DNA from: Luscinia megarhynchos | Taxonomy: Eukaryota > Chordata > Aves > Passeriformes > Turdidae | Direction of reading: 5' to 3' | Assembly: GCA_034336665.1 (NCBI GenBank) | Contig: JAPFBE010000003.1 | Span: forward strand, 61,361,352 to 61,425,351 | Length of the DNA stretch: 64,000 nt | In this document: positions 33,304-48,300 of the stretch, piece by piece | How the letters are laid out: the number at the start of each line of letters is the position of its first letter | Numbering within the stretch: position 1 is the stretch's first letter | Program-made: the position numbers and the translations under genes | The notes under the pieces: model-generated | The model's database searches: none | What the model was told of the DNA's origin: nothing | What the model saw: only the letters and a program-made list of their open reading frames with translations

Positions 33304-36300
33304 CTAAATGCAAACAAAATCAGGCACAGAGAGACAGAGAGGGGATGGGAACAGAGAGACAGATAGAGGAACGTCAGTCACAACATCCCCGTAAGTTACT
33401 TTCTATCGAGTCAGCTGAAGGCTCACAGGCAGATACTCAAATGCTGCACTCCTTGTCCCAAGGCAGTCAGACTGGAATTCAAACTTGTTGGTTCCACAGC
33501 AAACTGAAGCAAAACTATGCCCGTATGTGGCATTGCTTCCCTTGCATTTTGCTCTTTGAGGATAAAAACTTTTGACTGTAAACTCAGCTGTTAAGAGGGA
33601 GCTATCAATTCTCAGCCTTTTCCCACCCACAAGACAAATACACAGAAATTAATTATCAGGAGAATGGAAACGCTTTGTGTCAGTATTGATATCATTTCCA
33701 TATTAAACCAGGCCTAAAATTAGACTTGCCAGCTTTGTTTTGGTTTGGAAAAATATGTCAGAGGCCTCACTTCCCTCTGCCTAATCCATTCATGGGAGCA
33801 TGGAAACTTACAGCAGCAGGAGCAGGAGGGCTGTGGTGTGCCCAGCACCTTTGCAGCCCTTGCTGACCAGAGGAAGGTAGCAATGCAGGAAGGTGACATG
33901 AGACACACTCACCTGGCACAGCCAGCCCAGCACTGTGGGCTTACTGGCCTTCTTCAGTGCTCTGATTTTTCCTCCTGTAATCACTAAAAATGCAGTTTTC
34001 CAGCTCTGAGCAGGACCCCTCATGCCACAGCACTGTTTCTTTAACATTTTCTCTGGGTTAAGTGCAAACCTAAGGCCGGTTGCAAAGGGTAATGATGAAA
34101 GGCTCTTTCAGGGACCTCAGGATGCCCACAGAGATGGGACATCGGTCAGGAGGGGCAGATGAGGGCGGTGGGAACACACGTGCAGCAGCTCCCACATCTG
34201 GCTCACACCGAGGTTACCATGGCTGGTCAACAAACACCGCCCGAGCGCTTGTGCAACGACAGAAATAACTCCAGTTATTCTCTACCCGATGAGAAGAAAT
34301 TAAGGATGGACAGAACTGGAAAGCGTCCAGTTTCCCTCCAAGCCTGTCCAAACCAGAATGAAAACAAACATCTGCTGACTACAGAATGGCATGTTGTCCT
34401 GCCGAGCACAGGTGGCACCACCGCTGGCTCCCGAGCTGGGGCTCTTCTGCAGGTGCCCTTGTCTCCCCTGAGGTTGTGCCCACAGGAAAACCTGGGCCAC
34501 ATCCAGCTGCTCAGAGTGGAGCTGTGCTACCAGATGAAGATCACGCACACTCAGTCTTGGGGGGCTGTGCTACAGCCTCTTGTCCCTAAGATAGCACCTG
34601 GTAAAGGCTGGGGCAGAGTTCAGACTGAACCCACCATTAGGCTTCATACTCCAAAATCAGAGGATGTTATACAAGTGGTGGGGAAAGTGCCAAATCAGAG
34701 GAAGATGTGGAAGAAGTGGGGTTCAACTCACACCAACAGTACCCCATTGAGTACTTCTGCCCAAACAGGAAGATAGAAGTACTTTTTCACAAAGGTGTGA
34801 CAAAGCATCTCCTCTTAAACCGTGGCATCCTGATGCTAGAATAGTCTTAATCTCTGCCTATGCTTTTGTCTCCTCTGGATCCCTCCTTCTCAGGCTGCTC
34901 CTAGGACTCCCTGCTGCAAGGTACTTTGCCCTCTGCTGTGCAGAAAGAGCTGCGACCTCTCCCACAGAGTGAACACTCCCCAAGTGTATTACCAAGTTTT
35001 CCTTGATCTAGTGTCCAGCCATGGTCCCAGTTACAGTACACTATCTACAGTTCTTCACACAGACCTCAACCTTGCCCTTCTCTAATTACCCTGAGCTATC
35101 GTCCTAAATGATTCCTTTTTATTCCCACTTGCCACTTAAAACTTCTCAAGTGCAGCAATAACAGTCTCCACTCCCAATGATCCCTTCTGAGCAGCCACTT
35201 TCCTGCACAATGCCCAAAGTACTCACAGGGGAGCCTCCTACCAGGGACACATCTGCCTGTGGATGGGGCAGGCAGTTCACAGCTCTCACTACCCCTGAGG
35301 GACTCTCAACAGCTTCAGCATCTGAGAGCAGCATCTCCTCCTTTGCAAATAACTTTGATACACTCTTCATGCATTGGTTCCCTTAGACCAGGAGAAAAAG
35401 GGTTTGGGGACATAAATATGAACGTACTTTACAGCTTTTCAGTCTGTGCTTTATCTAGAGAACACAAATCTTGATGTCTCGTGGGTATGGACATTTGGCT
35501 TTGGATGAGGCTGCAGCACTTCATGATCTCAGCTGGAGCAGCCCCAGGATGCAGGTCCCTGTGTGCTGACCTACAGCACGTGATCATGCTGATAGAAGCC
35601 AGATTCTTCCAGGATTTGGACTATGATAAGTCCCCAGTCATCTGGGTGAGCTGTCTTGGGGAAAAGCAGGATGTATGCCTACAGGCAGGGCTTTACAGAT
35701 CTTAACAATAAATTTTTATTTTGGAGTTCAGTTCCCCCTTGGTGACAAGGTGAAGAAACCATCAAATACACTGGCAGGACCCACGTGTTCAAAAATCATC
35801 TGATGACAATGCAAATGAAAGCCATCAAAGAAGGCTGACTTGAGGTGCTAAACATCTTCCCTCAATGAATATTAGGCCTCCATAATATTTATCTGAAGGG
35901 TGACTCTCAAAATGAAGAAATCTAAATAATTCTTGTTGTAAAAGCTCTCTGCTCTGCAAACAGAACCGGAAGTTGGTGGTAAACCTAATAAATAGTATTT
36001 CATATTGGATCAACCACTGGTATTACCACAGCAAATAATAAAGAACTTAATTTCATAGAAGCCATCACATCCTGTTTATCTTCCTGCTCAATTATTTATA
36101 GATTACAATCTTTCCCTTGCAAAACTGGCAAAGTGAACATTCAAACAAAGATCATCTCAACTGCCAGTCTTGCTCAGTGTCAACAGGGACTCGTAAAGAG
36201 AGAATGTTCAAGGACCAGAAAATTCCTGAAATGGTATTCAATACTTTGGCTAAGCAAACAAAATCAATTCTGCCAGTATCAACTGACCAGTTTCACAGAG

Positions 36301-39300
36301 CCCAGGAGTAGGACCACCATGAGGCTTTATGTTAAAAGGATCCCTCTCATTCAGAACTCTGCATTGTCATAGAGGAGATCAGTCCCTTAAAACAGAAATC
36401 ATTGCTGCTATCTGGAACATTTCAACTCAAATGAAGTTGGATCGGACCATAGAGAACTTGGTTTCACCTGTGGTTTTATTATGAAAGGATGTATGTTCTA
36501 GAGCACTAAATTCAGATAAATGAGAGAGACAGAGACCCAAAATAAAGACTACCATATAAAAATTCCAATTCTAAATATAGCTGTCTCAAAATAGAGACAG
36601 CTCCATTTCATGATTATTTGCAAAAGGCCTGGAATGAAAATCCACTCTGAAGCTTCAAAAGTTGGCCAAAGTGCAATAGTTTGTACCTTCTCCATTAAAA
36701 ATCCTAATGTATTTCTTCAAACAAACATCAAAATTACTTGATTAGAGAATTTGACCTTATTTCTTTAAAATTAATAACCAGGCATTACCACCTTCTGGGA
36801 CAACAGCAGAGCAAGAGTGATTACAGGATGCCCTGGACTGAGTATTCTAGGACTTATTCTGGGGTCATGCACAATGTCACTGTCAGGACACTACACACAC
36901 AGAAGACACATGGTTCATGCTGCTTATAGCACAATGCTTCACATAATAATCCTTGCCCTTTAGATTATCCAGCTGAGAAACAGAGAGGACACATCCTCAC
37001 AAACATGGCCTCAGCTTTGTACCAAGAGCAAACTGTCAGTATGGTCAGATTATGTGAGGCCATTTGCATAACAAGCTGCAGGAGGTAGCTCATAATGTGC
37101 ATGAAAGAGAATGGAAAAATGAAACTGAGGTCACAAAACACAGTGTACCCATTCTATTTTTAGATTTAAGCAGTAAAATATATCTTGCTAAATGTCTCCT
37201 TAAGAGCAAGAAAGTCACACAATTCCAGCTCACTGCTACAGGGTGTTTTCCTCAAAATCAGAATGTGAAATCCAAGACAGCTGTTCTTATCCTTTGTTTT
37301 TGGGTATGTGAGGTCAAAGGAGCCCCTGCACCACGTTCACATATGTCTGAAAGATACAGCCTTCCCTATAGACAGTCAAACTCGAAGTAGGCTCCACTGA
37401 TGGAATACATCACAAACCCATCACAGGAACTGGAGAGCCCTTCCCAATATTTGATCCCAAAAGTGTGTGTGCCTGAGATGGACATCTATCCACTGAAATC
37501 ACTGCAGAGAAGAACCAGTGACTCTCAAAGCCTAAAACTCTCAGTGATCCCTTGGATTATTTGTGAAGGAGGAGGGAAGAGGTGAGGTGTGTTAGCTTTT
37601 CCTCATGATTAAATACTGGGTAATCCTTATGCATACGTTGCCTGGGACATCCAGTTTTGCAAAGCAGCTGCAGACCTTTAGGACGGGCTGCAAAGCAGAA
37701 GTTTCTTTTTTTTCAGAAAAAAGAAGAGAAGGGCTGGAGTAAGGAAGAAGATCAACCATCTCCTAAATGGAGAATGGAAAGAGGCACTACAAGTGGGCAC
37801 TCTGTCTTCATTTTCCCACTCACAGTAAATTGGATGAGTTAAATATTCTCAGAGCTTGGGGGTATTGGCATTTTCAGCCACAAAATGTTCCAAAATAAGT
37901 TTGCACTACAAGTGCTGATCACTTTCATCTCTATCTTACAGTTTCAAATCTGCAATAATTAGAAATTGCCTCAGGGAGTAGGATTCATAAGCCTTTTTTT
38001 GGGTCAGCTGGGGCATGGGAGTGTTGGAATCTGGATGCTTACAAAACAAACACTTTTTCATTTCAACTGGTGAAACATCTAAATCAGGTAATTTAAACCC
38101 AAATCTTTTGGCAGCTCAGACAGAGCACCAAGTATCCACTTCTCAGCAGACCTTTGATTCCAAATCACTGTGGTTAGTCTACTGTAATTTCAGCCAGGAC
38201 TGTGTAGGTATTTTGCAAGCATTATTTAAAAATGCAGGCATGGTTTAAAATTTATGAGGTTAGAAGCTGAGGACAAGATTCCTCTCCCAGTTACATTAAC
38301 ATGGAATATTACAGCTGACAAGAGAACTGGGCTGAGGGACACAAACTCAGGAACAGGAGGCAGGGACACTGCAGAACAGGGCACAAACAGCCAGTCTTTT
38401 AAATACTTGAGTATTTCAGTAGTCCTCGAGAAGTTAGAACTCAGTTTAAGAAGTGAAATCAGAGGGAAAAGAGCTTCTCTAACCCTCTCTACAAAGCCAC
38501 TTCAGAATGCAATTTTCTGTAACAAACTCTGTAATGACCCTTCCCGCTAGGGAGGACCTGGATGCTGCTACATGCAGGGAACCCAGATCCTCAGTGAGGA
38601 GGATCCTAAAAGAGGAGCTGCTGCACCTCTACAGTTACTCGATAGTGTGCTGCTGGTGGTTGTGGATGAGCAATTGCCAGCTGATCAGGTTCTGTTCTGG
38701 GTCTGCAGCTCCCCCACAATGAGCACTGTGTGTGTGAGGCAGCATGAGGAATGCCATGGGAATGCCTTGGCCTTGGTGAAATGCTGTTGCTGACTGGTAC
38801 CACTGGAAAAGACCAACAACATCCCATGAAGGTGTCTGAGGACAGAGTTTGGCCCTTTGAACTGAAGAGACACAACACCACTGTTGCTCATGGCTTGTTT
38901 TTCTAGCACTCCAAGTTCCAAGCATTATGTACCCATGGCAGCAACTGCAAATGGTCAAGCAAGGACGAGCCTGCAATACCTCCACTCTAACTGGAAATGG
39001 GATGCAACATTGTGAGGAATAGGAAGGCAGAATGAGAGGAACAGCAATGTGTGACATGGTTGCACACTGGAATCCTTTTACATTATTCCAAGTCCTCCAA
39101 AATGCCCCCTAAAATAAGTGAAATCAGCCATTCCCAAGGCCTGGTCCATGCCTATCATTAATTCAGGAACAGCAAGTCATGCCTTTCCTAAATAAAAATC
39201 TTGCATTTAATTCATGGAGTGGCTAAGAAACCCCAATCCTCTGATACCTTCTCCCCACTGGCATCTCAAAGACTGCAAGTGTCTGGAGCCAGACTGCTCA

Positions 39301-42300
39301 CTTATCTTGGAGCCACACACCTCCTGATAAGGAGGAGGAGTACAAGTTACAGTGGTTCGGCTGACTGGAGGAAGTCAGCAAGGGAACAGCTTACCAAGCT
39401 GCTTATTTCATGAAAATAATTTTATTTTAATTGTCCTTGAAGCTTTTTTTTTTTTTTTTTTAAGAAAGTTAAAACTTTTTGGAAAAGCTGCACATTCTCT
39501 AAGACTCCACACTGAATATCTGAAAGCTTTTTTTCCAAATCAGAAATGGCATAAGCACAAAACTCAAGTCACCCTGAATTTGTGGAGGATGTTGTAACCT
39601 TTTTCCACAGTCATTTGGTGTTATCTGGTATCTTTCTTAGCCAGCTTAGGGAAGGAATATCCTTAGAGGTTCAAAATTCCTCTTCTGATAACCATTAACA
39701 ACTCTATTTATAGTTTGAAATTAACATGTTCATTCCAAATTAGAGTTAGTTTTGTATAACAATCTGACTCACCCTCTGTTCCAGAGCAGAGATCTCTTCT
39801 GATAGGAAAATGACAAACTTCTAACTTATTAACATTGATCATCATGATAAAAGGGACACTGGTTGGGTCTGGTAATTGTTTAACAGTGCATTATTGTCAC
39901 TGCAAAATGATGGAAGGATAAAATTCATTTCAGGCTCAGATTCACCAAACCTTTATAATACCTTTAAAAGCATATTGCATTTGCAATATGCCCAGCACCA
40001 ACACCACCTACCTTTAATCTTAAGGTAGAGTTTTAAGACCTTTTTTTAATCTTTACCCAGAATCACATGGTAAAAGGATCCAGGAGTGGGGAGAAGGCCC
40101 CTGGATACTACTTAGAAGTTGTGTATTTTATTACCTGTAGCTCACAGCTACTTGACTTACTACCCCCAGCTCAAACCAAAACGACGCTGCTTTAGGTCTC
40201 ACCTGAAGGCAGACAAACAGAACTCAGAAGTTGAGTGATAGAAACCTTTTCAATTATGACATTCACACACTGCAAGTGACGGTAAACCCCAACTTTTGCC
40301 TTAATTTTCTAGATATCTTCTTGACTAGCTTGCAAGATACTTTAATGAGGAGATGAGAAAGTTGCCATCTCTACAAATCCTACTGGCTCACCTTGAACAC
40401 ATGGAATGCTTCAAACTGAATGTTGGGGCTTTTGTCTCGCAGCAAGTTCATCATCAGCTTCAGGTTTTCTGGTTTGCTGATGTATTTTGTCATGATGGCG
40501 AAGTTGTGTCGGTCCAGAATCAGTTCACCCAGAAGCTGTAAGCACAAGTAGGAAAAAACCACTTTTTTTACCATGTCTTTTTTTAATGCAAAGAAAGCAG
40601 CAACCTATTTCAATATTTGCTTAAGGGGTTTCAATGTCACTACCTTTAAAAAAAAAAAAAGGAACAAGACTTCTTATCATGCAGTGGGTTACTTAACGCC
40701 CAATAATGCTCATTTTCTAAGTGTTACAGAGAGGGATCCTGCATATGGGCTGGGTATAATAGGGGCTGGTGTGAGCAGCTGGGACAAAAGTAAGTGTAGT
40801 GCAGCTGTCCCACAAAGATACCCTCACTCCATTCCCATGTTACATTCACACCTCCCTCTGGTCCCATGCCCAGGCCATGTCACACTTGGTGCTCCAGACA
40901 AAGACTGCCACGTTCCTGCCAAGTTCATTGTAACCCAAACCAAAGCACAGGCCTGAGCTCAGAGCAGAAGTGATAGTGCTCATTCCACAGAAATGGCCCA
41001 GTGCTTCCCAGAGGTCTAGGAAAGAAAATGCACGGTGAGCTCCTGTGCATTTCAGGAAGAGCATCACAAGCCCTTAGTTTGTTTTTTGCTGGAAAAATGG
41101 CTGCTCCATTGCCATACACGTATGTTGATATTCTGCATAACACAGAGTGCAAATTTAGGAGGAAAGTGCTGAGAGGAATTACCTTCAAAGATTGTCTCTT
41201 TGTTACATAATTCTCGGAATGAAGGAGTTTTTCATAATCCTCAAAGATCTAGAGTAACAAGAAAACACAAATGCATCAGATTCATGTCCATCCTTCCTTA
41301 TCTTGGCCCCTCTCACCCCAGAGGAGCAGCAGAGGTGGGAGCAGTGCCATCCTCTAACACTTCACTGCAATGCCAAGCCCAGCTTTTGTGGCCTTTTCTC
41401 TTGGCCAGTTATCATGCAGTGAATTAATGCCCAGGAACACTCCTCTTCCAACTGCTGCAGAGGGGGAATACCACATATGGACTGGATGGAACAGGGGCTA
41501 GTGTGAGCCAACTGGGACAGAAGTAAGCCAGAGCCTGGACAGCCTTCTCTTACAGAAGGGTTACTCTGCTGCCAGGACATGTGGGTCCAGCACTTAATGT
41601 CCACTCACTCATATCATGGTTGTCTGGCTGTGTGACTCAATACAACACCCCAAATTGGTGATGGGCATCCCAAATGCTCCTTTTGTGAGGTGCCACCTTG
41701 CCTGCCTTCAGCACCCTTGCTCGTTAAAGCTCTTTGCCCAGCAAGGGTCACTTAGGAGCAAAGTGTGTGCTGAATTTTGCAGGGATGGATCAAGGGGATC
41801 TTGTGGTCAGGAAGACTGAGAGAGAAGGCTGCAATATGTTCAAACTATCTACCAAACAAACAGGAAAAATCAACACTGCTGTCTAATAGTCACAAAAAAA
41901 ACCCAAACAAACAAACAAAAAAAAACCCAACCAAAAAAACACCTCACTTAGGCAATTGATACTTAAAAATTTAAAACGTCAAATAAATGTAGAATGAGGA
42001 CTGTTCCAGTGCAGTGCTTCAGTATGAAAAGATTAGCAGAGACACTTATTTTGCTCCAGCTAAGCTGCTTTAGTGACTCAGCAATAATAAACCTGCTCTT
42101 TATTTAACCTTCGTGGTAACCAGAATGAAAGAAATTTGTCTTTTCATTTTGGCAATGAAATAAAGAATACCTCAGGTAACAAGAAAACATAACCCACAGT
42201 CTAATTCCATGATCTGTATCAATCCAGTTTTAGTTGAATACAATGGAATTTTTCTGACCCACATTTGGTCCAAAAGGGAGCCAAAAAAATCAAAGTGAAA

Positions 42301-45300
42301 AGCAGCAGCTAACCAAGGGACTAATTCCTTAGGAAGATAACAGGAATACTCAGACCTCAGTCCCTCATTTAGGTACATGTAATTTCCAGTAATGCTAAAA
42401 CTTGTTTCAGTAACTCTTCTCCTCAGTCCCAAAGTACAATAAATAACACCTGCATGGCCCTGTTGGTGGTGGGGGTATCACAAAACTGTTTAAAATCATT
42501 CACAAGTTTTCTCCCATTATCTGTTCACATGCAAAGTTTCAGTTCCATTCACACATGAGGAGACCCGATGCACATAGAGAGGAATAAAACTTGCTCTTAA
42601 TCTCTGAATTCTCCTGAAACCTTGGCATGTGTCTTCAGGTGTGTACAGAGGGGACATCTGCATTTTACATGCCAGGCATGGATTCTGCTCCAGTACAAAG
42701 CAGTGTTTGGTTTTGCAGTTCTGTGTGAAGAGTTTATGCAGAACACAAAACCCCTTCTGCATTTTTTTCCAGGCAATCATAAATAGATTTTTTTTAAAAA
42801 GTCTTTCAGCATTGATACTTACTACATCATAATTTTGTTCCAGAAACTCTGCCACCAACAATTTGTGTCGTGTTAACAGGTCCTGGGGAAGAACAGAGAA
42901 AGGTTACCTGAGAGAGTGAGTGCCTGTGATTGTCCCTTGATTCTCAAATGTATTTCAGCACTTTTGACCAGAAGGCATTTACAACGTGATTTCTATAGAC
43001 AACACTACATTCATTATGTGTTTAGTAGGACTTTAGGGAGAACTCAATTAATGTAATGCTAACAGAATCAATATAGAACTATTCTAATACTCTTTATTCC
43101 TTTTTCTCTCCCATATTTTCTTGTTGTTGACAGGTCATAGTTCACATTACTCACATTAAACAGGGATGGGGAAAAGGAAGAAGTTAAATTAACCCTTTAT
43201 GGAGGATGAGCTATGGTCTCCAAGCCAGAAGCAATCTACATACTATCCCACAGCTGGGAATGATGCTAAGGCTGAACTGCTATTGTTCATCTCCAAGAAT
43301 ACAACAAGGAAAATTTAAATTCAACCACTGTATATACATTCAACTGTTTAATAATGAAAGCTAGGACCCAACCTAAGCTAAGCCATTCAGGCTCCCTCCA
43401 CCTCCACTCCCTTTCCTGGCAGGAGTCTCAGGTAAGTGGGATGAGTCTCTTCTGTAGAGCTTTCTCTGCCCAGATATGGCTTTCTGACACAAAGCAGTAG
43501 TGGACCTTTCAGACAGCTGGACAGACTGCCTCCCATTCCAGAAGGCCAAATAATTCAAATTTAAATTAAAAGAACTCTCCCACAGAATGGGGATGCTGGT
43601 GCTCAGTGACAGACATGCAAATGTTCATCTTCAGAAGAAATTGAGTCTTTTTACTGGATGAATAGCTATGAAATGAGCGGCCAGTGTGAGGTATTTAAGT
43701 ACGATTTTTATCTTACTGGTTCTTTTAAAGCATAACATTGATTACAATAAATGCCTGATGAAGTCCATTCAAGTTGGTATTTTTCAGTGAATCAGTTTCT
43801 GCTCTTTTTCATAATCTTTTTCTTGGTTTCCCTGCCCAGGCAGAGACTGAAGCTGATGAGGAGCTCAAGCAGATGGACAGACACATCCTTACAAATAAAA
43901 GAAATCCTTTACATACTAATCCTTTAATTTCTTTTTACCATCAATTATAAGAGGAAAGCAGAGTGCTACAAAATCCAGTGCCTGTTTTAAATACATCCCT
44001 TCATTCAGCAGGACTGCAGTGACAGCAGTTTTAAAGGCTGAGTGAAATAAGTGATTCAGGAGCTTTTATGCAGAGCACTTAGAGGCAAGTACAGGTCCTT
44101 CAATAGGGGGCACAAAAGAAATATAAATCAAAATGAGTTTTTCATAGGAAATGACGAGGAAGTGTGGAGTACTAGCATGCAGCCAGCACTTTCCAACTGC
44201 TGCTTGCACCCTCCACAGCCACCCTACACCTTGAAATACAAGCCCTTTTCCTTTGCATTTTTAACAGCTCTGTTCCCTCTCTGCACCTGGATAACTTTAA
44301 TTAAGAAGTACATCTCCAGATCATAAAAAATTCCAGTGCTTCTCTACTATAAATATCCTCAGACTTTAATGCACATTTAATTAAGCCCTCCTCTGGTTCA
44401 TAGACTATCCAAGGCTTTCAGCTCTGAACCAGACAGCCTGGTGGCAAGTGCAACATGGAGACAACAGAAATGAAAACGTGAGCTCAGTAATCCAGCCAGG
44501 AAACAATCACAGCACTTATTTTTCTAGTATTAGGAATGAGCTAGCTCCATATTTCATTATCAAATGGCTTCCACATCACTTCTTGCTCTTCCAGGTATTC
44601 AGAGTAACAAACAGGAGATGAGATGAGCAGCTGGTTTATTTCCAGAACTGACCACGTATCAGGTGCTAAGAGGCAATTTTAAAAAACCTAGAAATGCCGT
44701 TTATACGTTTTCCCCAAGCATTTTAAAAGGCGATTTCTGCCCTTTGTCTGAGGATGAATTGCCCTCATACTCCTCTCTTTCCAGTGCATGTGAGAATATA
44801 GAATCCTATTTTTAAATTCTGCTTAAAATACACTCAGTTCACAGGGGACAGAAGTACATTCTACAGCTGTAGATCTGCAAACAACATAAATCCCTCTTCT
44901 TTTTGGGATGGTTATAGCAGTCTACAGTCCCTGCCACAGCTTAATTGACCCTTGTCCCCATCCTGCCTCCTGGCTGAGGTGGAATTGTCCATCACCACCA
45001 ACACACTCTGCTGTCCTGCTCAAAGCAGGACCTGGGGACAAGATGTAAATCTCTTCTGTCAAGCTGGGAACTGAGTCCAGGAGCAATTTCTCTAACCAGA
45101 GACAAATGTTCTTCTGAGCATAGGGTAAAATGCCAGAAAGAGAAGATTTAAATATCCTAGTTATGTTGCATTTTTATACCTTATTCATGTTTCTGTGCTA
45201 CTATGAATTTCGTATCCTTTACCTAATAGACACCACAATAGCAAAACTTACAATAAGGGAAAGATGCTGCAACTGATTAAGGGGTGATTTGAATTGCTAA

Positions 45301-48300
45301 TCCTGTTCAAGTCATTACTGAAGAATGCAACATTATCTCCATTATGCAAATCTTTATTCCATTCAGTTGGTGAGTAAACACCAGCAAAAAGCTAGGTTTC
45401 AGTGTATGTAGAATCACTGAGCTGAGCTCTAACATTCCTTACAATTACTCCTGAGGTCTGTCTAATCATGCTTCTAATTAGCTGTAAAAGGAAAGAATAA
45501 ACAATGTGTTTCTATGACAGCAGGGAGCTCAGTGATAGAAGAAGAAAAGGAGTTAGATCTATATTTAGAAAAATCTTTAACTAAAAGGATTTTCACTCAG
45601 CTTTCTTAAACTGTTTTTCAGAAATAAATCAATCTACCCTGTATGTAAAATTCACAGGCATCAATTTATTTTTTTCTTGCTCAAAGACTGTACTAGCACC
45701 TGATGGAAAGGATGATGGTCACAGAGAAACTCCAAGAAATTTGGCAACTTCACCCAACCTCATTTTTAATTCAACACAAACTCTACACAGTACACTCTAC
45801 TCTACATTCTACAGAGCCTATGCAGTGCTTCCACCTACTTAGCTTTTAGCATTACAGTCCTTACATTGAACCATGGGTCACAAAGTAAGACTATGAATAC
45901 ACTGTAAAATAATCGGCAGGTTTGGCATTAATCTTTAAACTTTAAAGCTGAGCTCAGAAGGGACAGCAAAAATTATAATTATTTCAAATGTTAGTTTTAA
46001 ATTATGCCTTCTATTTACTCGTGTGGTCATGATGGACAGTGGGTTTGTTTTGGAAGAGGTAGGGAGAGAAAAAGGTTATGCATTTTACAAGAACTGTATG
46101 TAACACATGATTAATTTGAGTTTTAAATGGTAGCATAAAAGACCATGGGTTATCAAGGTGAAGAATGTTAAATACAGATTTACATTTCTCTAAAGATTCT
46201 TTGCAGATTTGAACACTGTTGTGAATCCTGTTGCAATCAGATCAAGTGTTAATTAATTATATCCTTTGCTGAACAATAAAAAAGCACCCAGCTGAAAGCA
46301 ACAGCAACACAGTGATGACTTCTGATGGAGTGCTGCTTTTGACACAAACTATGATGTATGCATTGAATAATTTACCTTGAATGTAGCAAAGGCATCAGAA
46401 GCAATATCAAATGTTGACATTTCCACATATTTAAAAAAGTCTCTGAACTGTTCTGAAAATAGTATGATTTTGGCCAGGGGCTCATGGCGAATACACTCTC
46501 TCAGCATAATTCCACAACGTAAGGCAATATTTGGGGATTCATATCTGGAGAATGAAGAGAAATGAAAAACATCAAAACATAGAAGAACGAAGACAAACAG
46601 GCACCTTTCAGCAACAGGGAATACGTGTGCCAGAAGGACACCACACGTGGAGGGCAGCCCCAGCCACAGTGCTGTACCCAGCTGCAGGACCTCATCCCAG
46701 AGCTCAGAGGCAGACACATAAATAAGGCTGCCAAAAATTTTCATTGCAAACCTCTCTCTTCCCAAGCCAAAACACATTTCGGTGCAAATTTGCACTACAC
46801 CTCCTCTCTGTGGAAAGACTGTGGGGAGCGTGCAACATTTCAACAGAGCTTCACCCTTTTGGATTTGTGAGAAAGCACAGTCTGTACAATATAATAACCT
46901 CCCTTTTCAGATTTAATTCTGAGCTCCTCAGTTTATCCGAGAAAACTGTAATGCCTCATGACCATCCATCACCTCCCACTCCTCTTCTAGAGGACATCAC
47001 TCTGGAGTTTTAATGAGGAAGGTAGAAAGAGTCTCTCCAGGCAGTCTAACAGGATTGAGCTTTCTGTAGCTCTGAAATATTTTTTTTTTCAGTTTAGGAC
47101 AAGTTCTGCTCAATTTCTCTTCTGCAGAGGCTCTGGCTGTGTTTAGGACACAAGCACCCATTCCTCAAGTTACAATCCTGTTATGGCACTTGCACTGCAA
47201 TAGCCAGGAGCCAGCACACGTCTTGCCCTTGGAGAGGAAGGAAGGGAGGGAGGGAAGGGGGAGACAATTCAGATCATCTTCCATTTCTACAGAGTCTTAA
47301 TTTCTTTAAAGCTGAAATTAATCTGAAACAAAACTGTTAGAAACACATTTTTTGAAAAAAAAAGGATGAAATCCAGCAATCAGGAAGGACTTAAAATGAA
47401 CTTTTTCCAGGAGTCTGACAGAAATCATGTGAAAGTGGTGAAGTCCAAGGGGACAAAAAGCACTCTCTGTTTCAATAAACTGGTTATACTATATCAGAAC
47501 TGTGTATTATCACCCAGAGCTTATCAGCATCGTTTTTCCTCTGCACAATTAATTCCTATCACTAGGCCAAAAGAAATACAATTCTAAAAAAAAGGAAGAA
47601 AATCACAAAATGCCATCTGTGCCATCAAGTGAGTGGGCCCTCAAATTCACCACCAGCTTGCAATTTAAAAGAATGGTTGTGTTCTGAGAACATACCAGAG
47701 CTGCATACTTCAACCTGCTGTCAACAATAGTTGGCTTAATGAAAATGCATTGCTATTCCAAACAGGCAAATGAAGCTTCCCACCCTCAAGGAAATGCAGG
47801 CACTCAAACCCCTATTTGTTTTTGTTTGGGGAAGCATTTGCAAACTTGAATTTCTAACTCTTCAGACAGCAGAAATTCTGATGTTTCCCATTGAGGCATT
47901 TACTCCATTAACAGGAATACTAATTTTTAAGGAAAATGAGGCAGAGCTGCTCCTAGGAGTGCAGCCAGGAAAATATTTAATAGTTGGCTAATGAATATTT
48001 TGGTTGGAATAAAAGCAAATTACATTGTTTCCAGCACAATAACTTTTTAAAACATTAAGTATCAAAAGAATCATTCTTAGTCAAGTCCTCCATTATCTGG
48101 AAGTGGGCAATGGATCTTTGGCTGTTCACATAAGTGAGGGAAGTTGGGTTTGGCACCTGGAATAAGCTTGGAATAAGTTTACAGGCTGCCCGGTCATAAC
48201 TAGCTTGTCCTTTGCACCCACACTTACATGCAAAGCCACCAGGCAGGAATGATAGAAATGTTTCAAAATCACTTCTAATGAGCAATTAGTGCTCTATGCT

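Larger units (their letters stand above)
41249..42822 (-). other. CAB39L intron with second repeat copy and an A/C-rich run
   Basis: 1.57 kb. It contains repeat copy B (41409-41527) and an AAAC/AAAAACCC low-complexity run at about 41892-41943. Nothing else is recognised. Confidence 0.8.
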
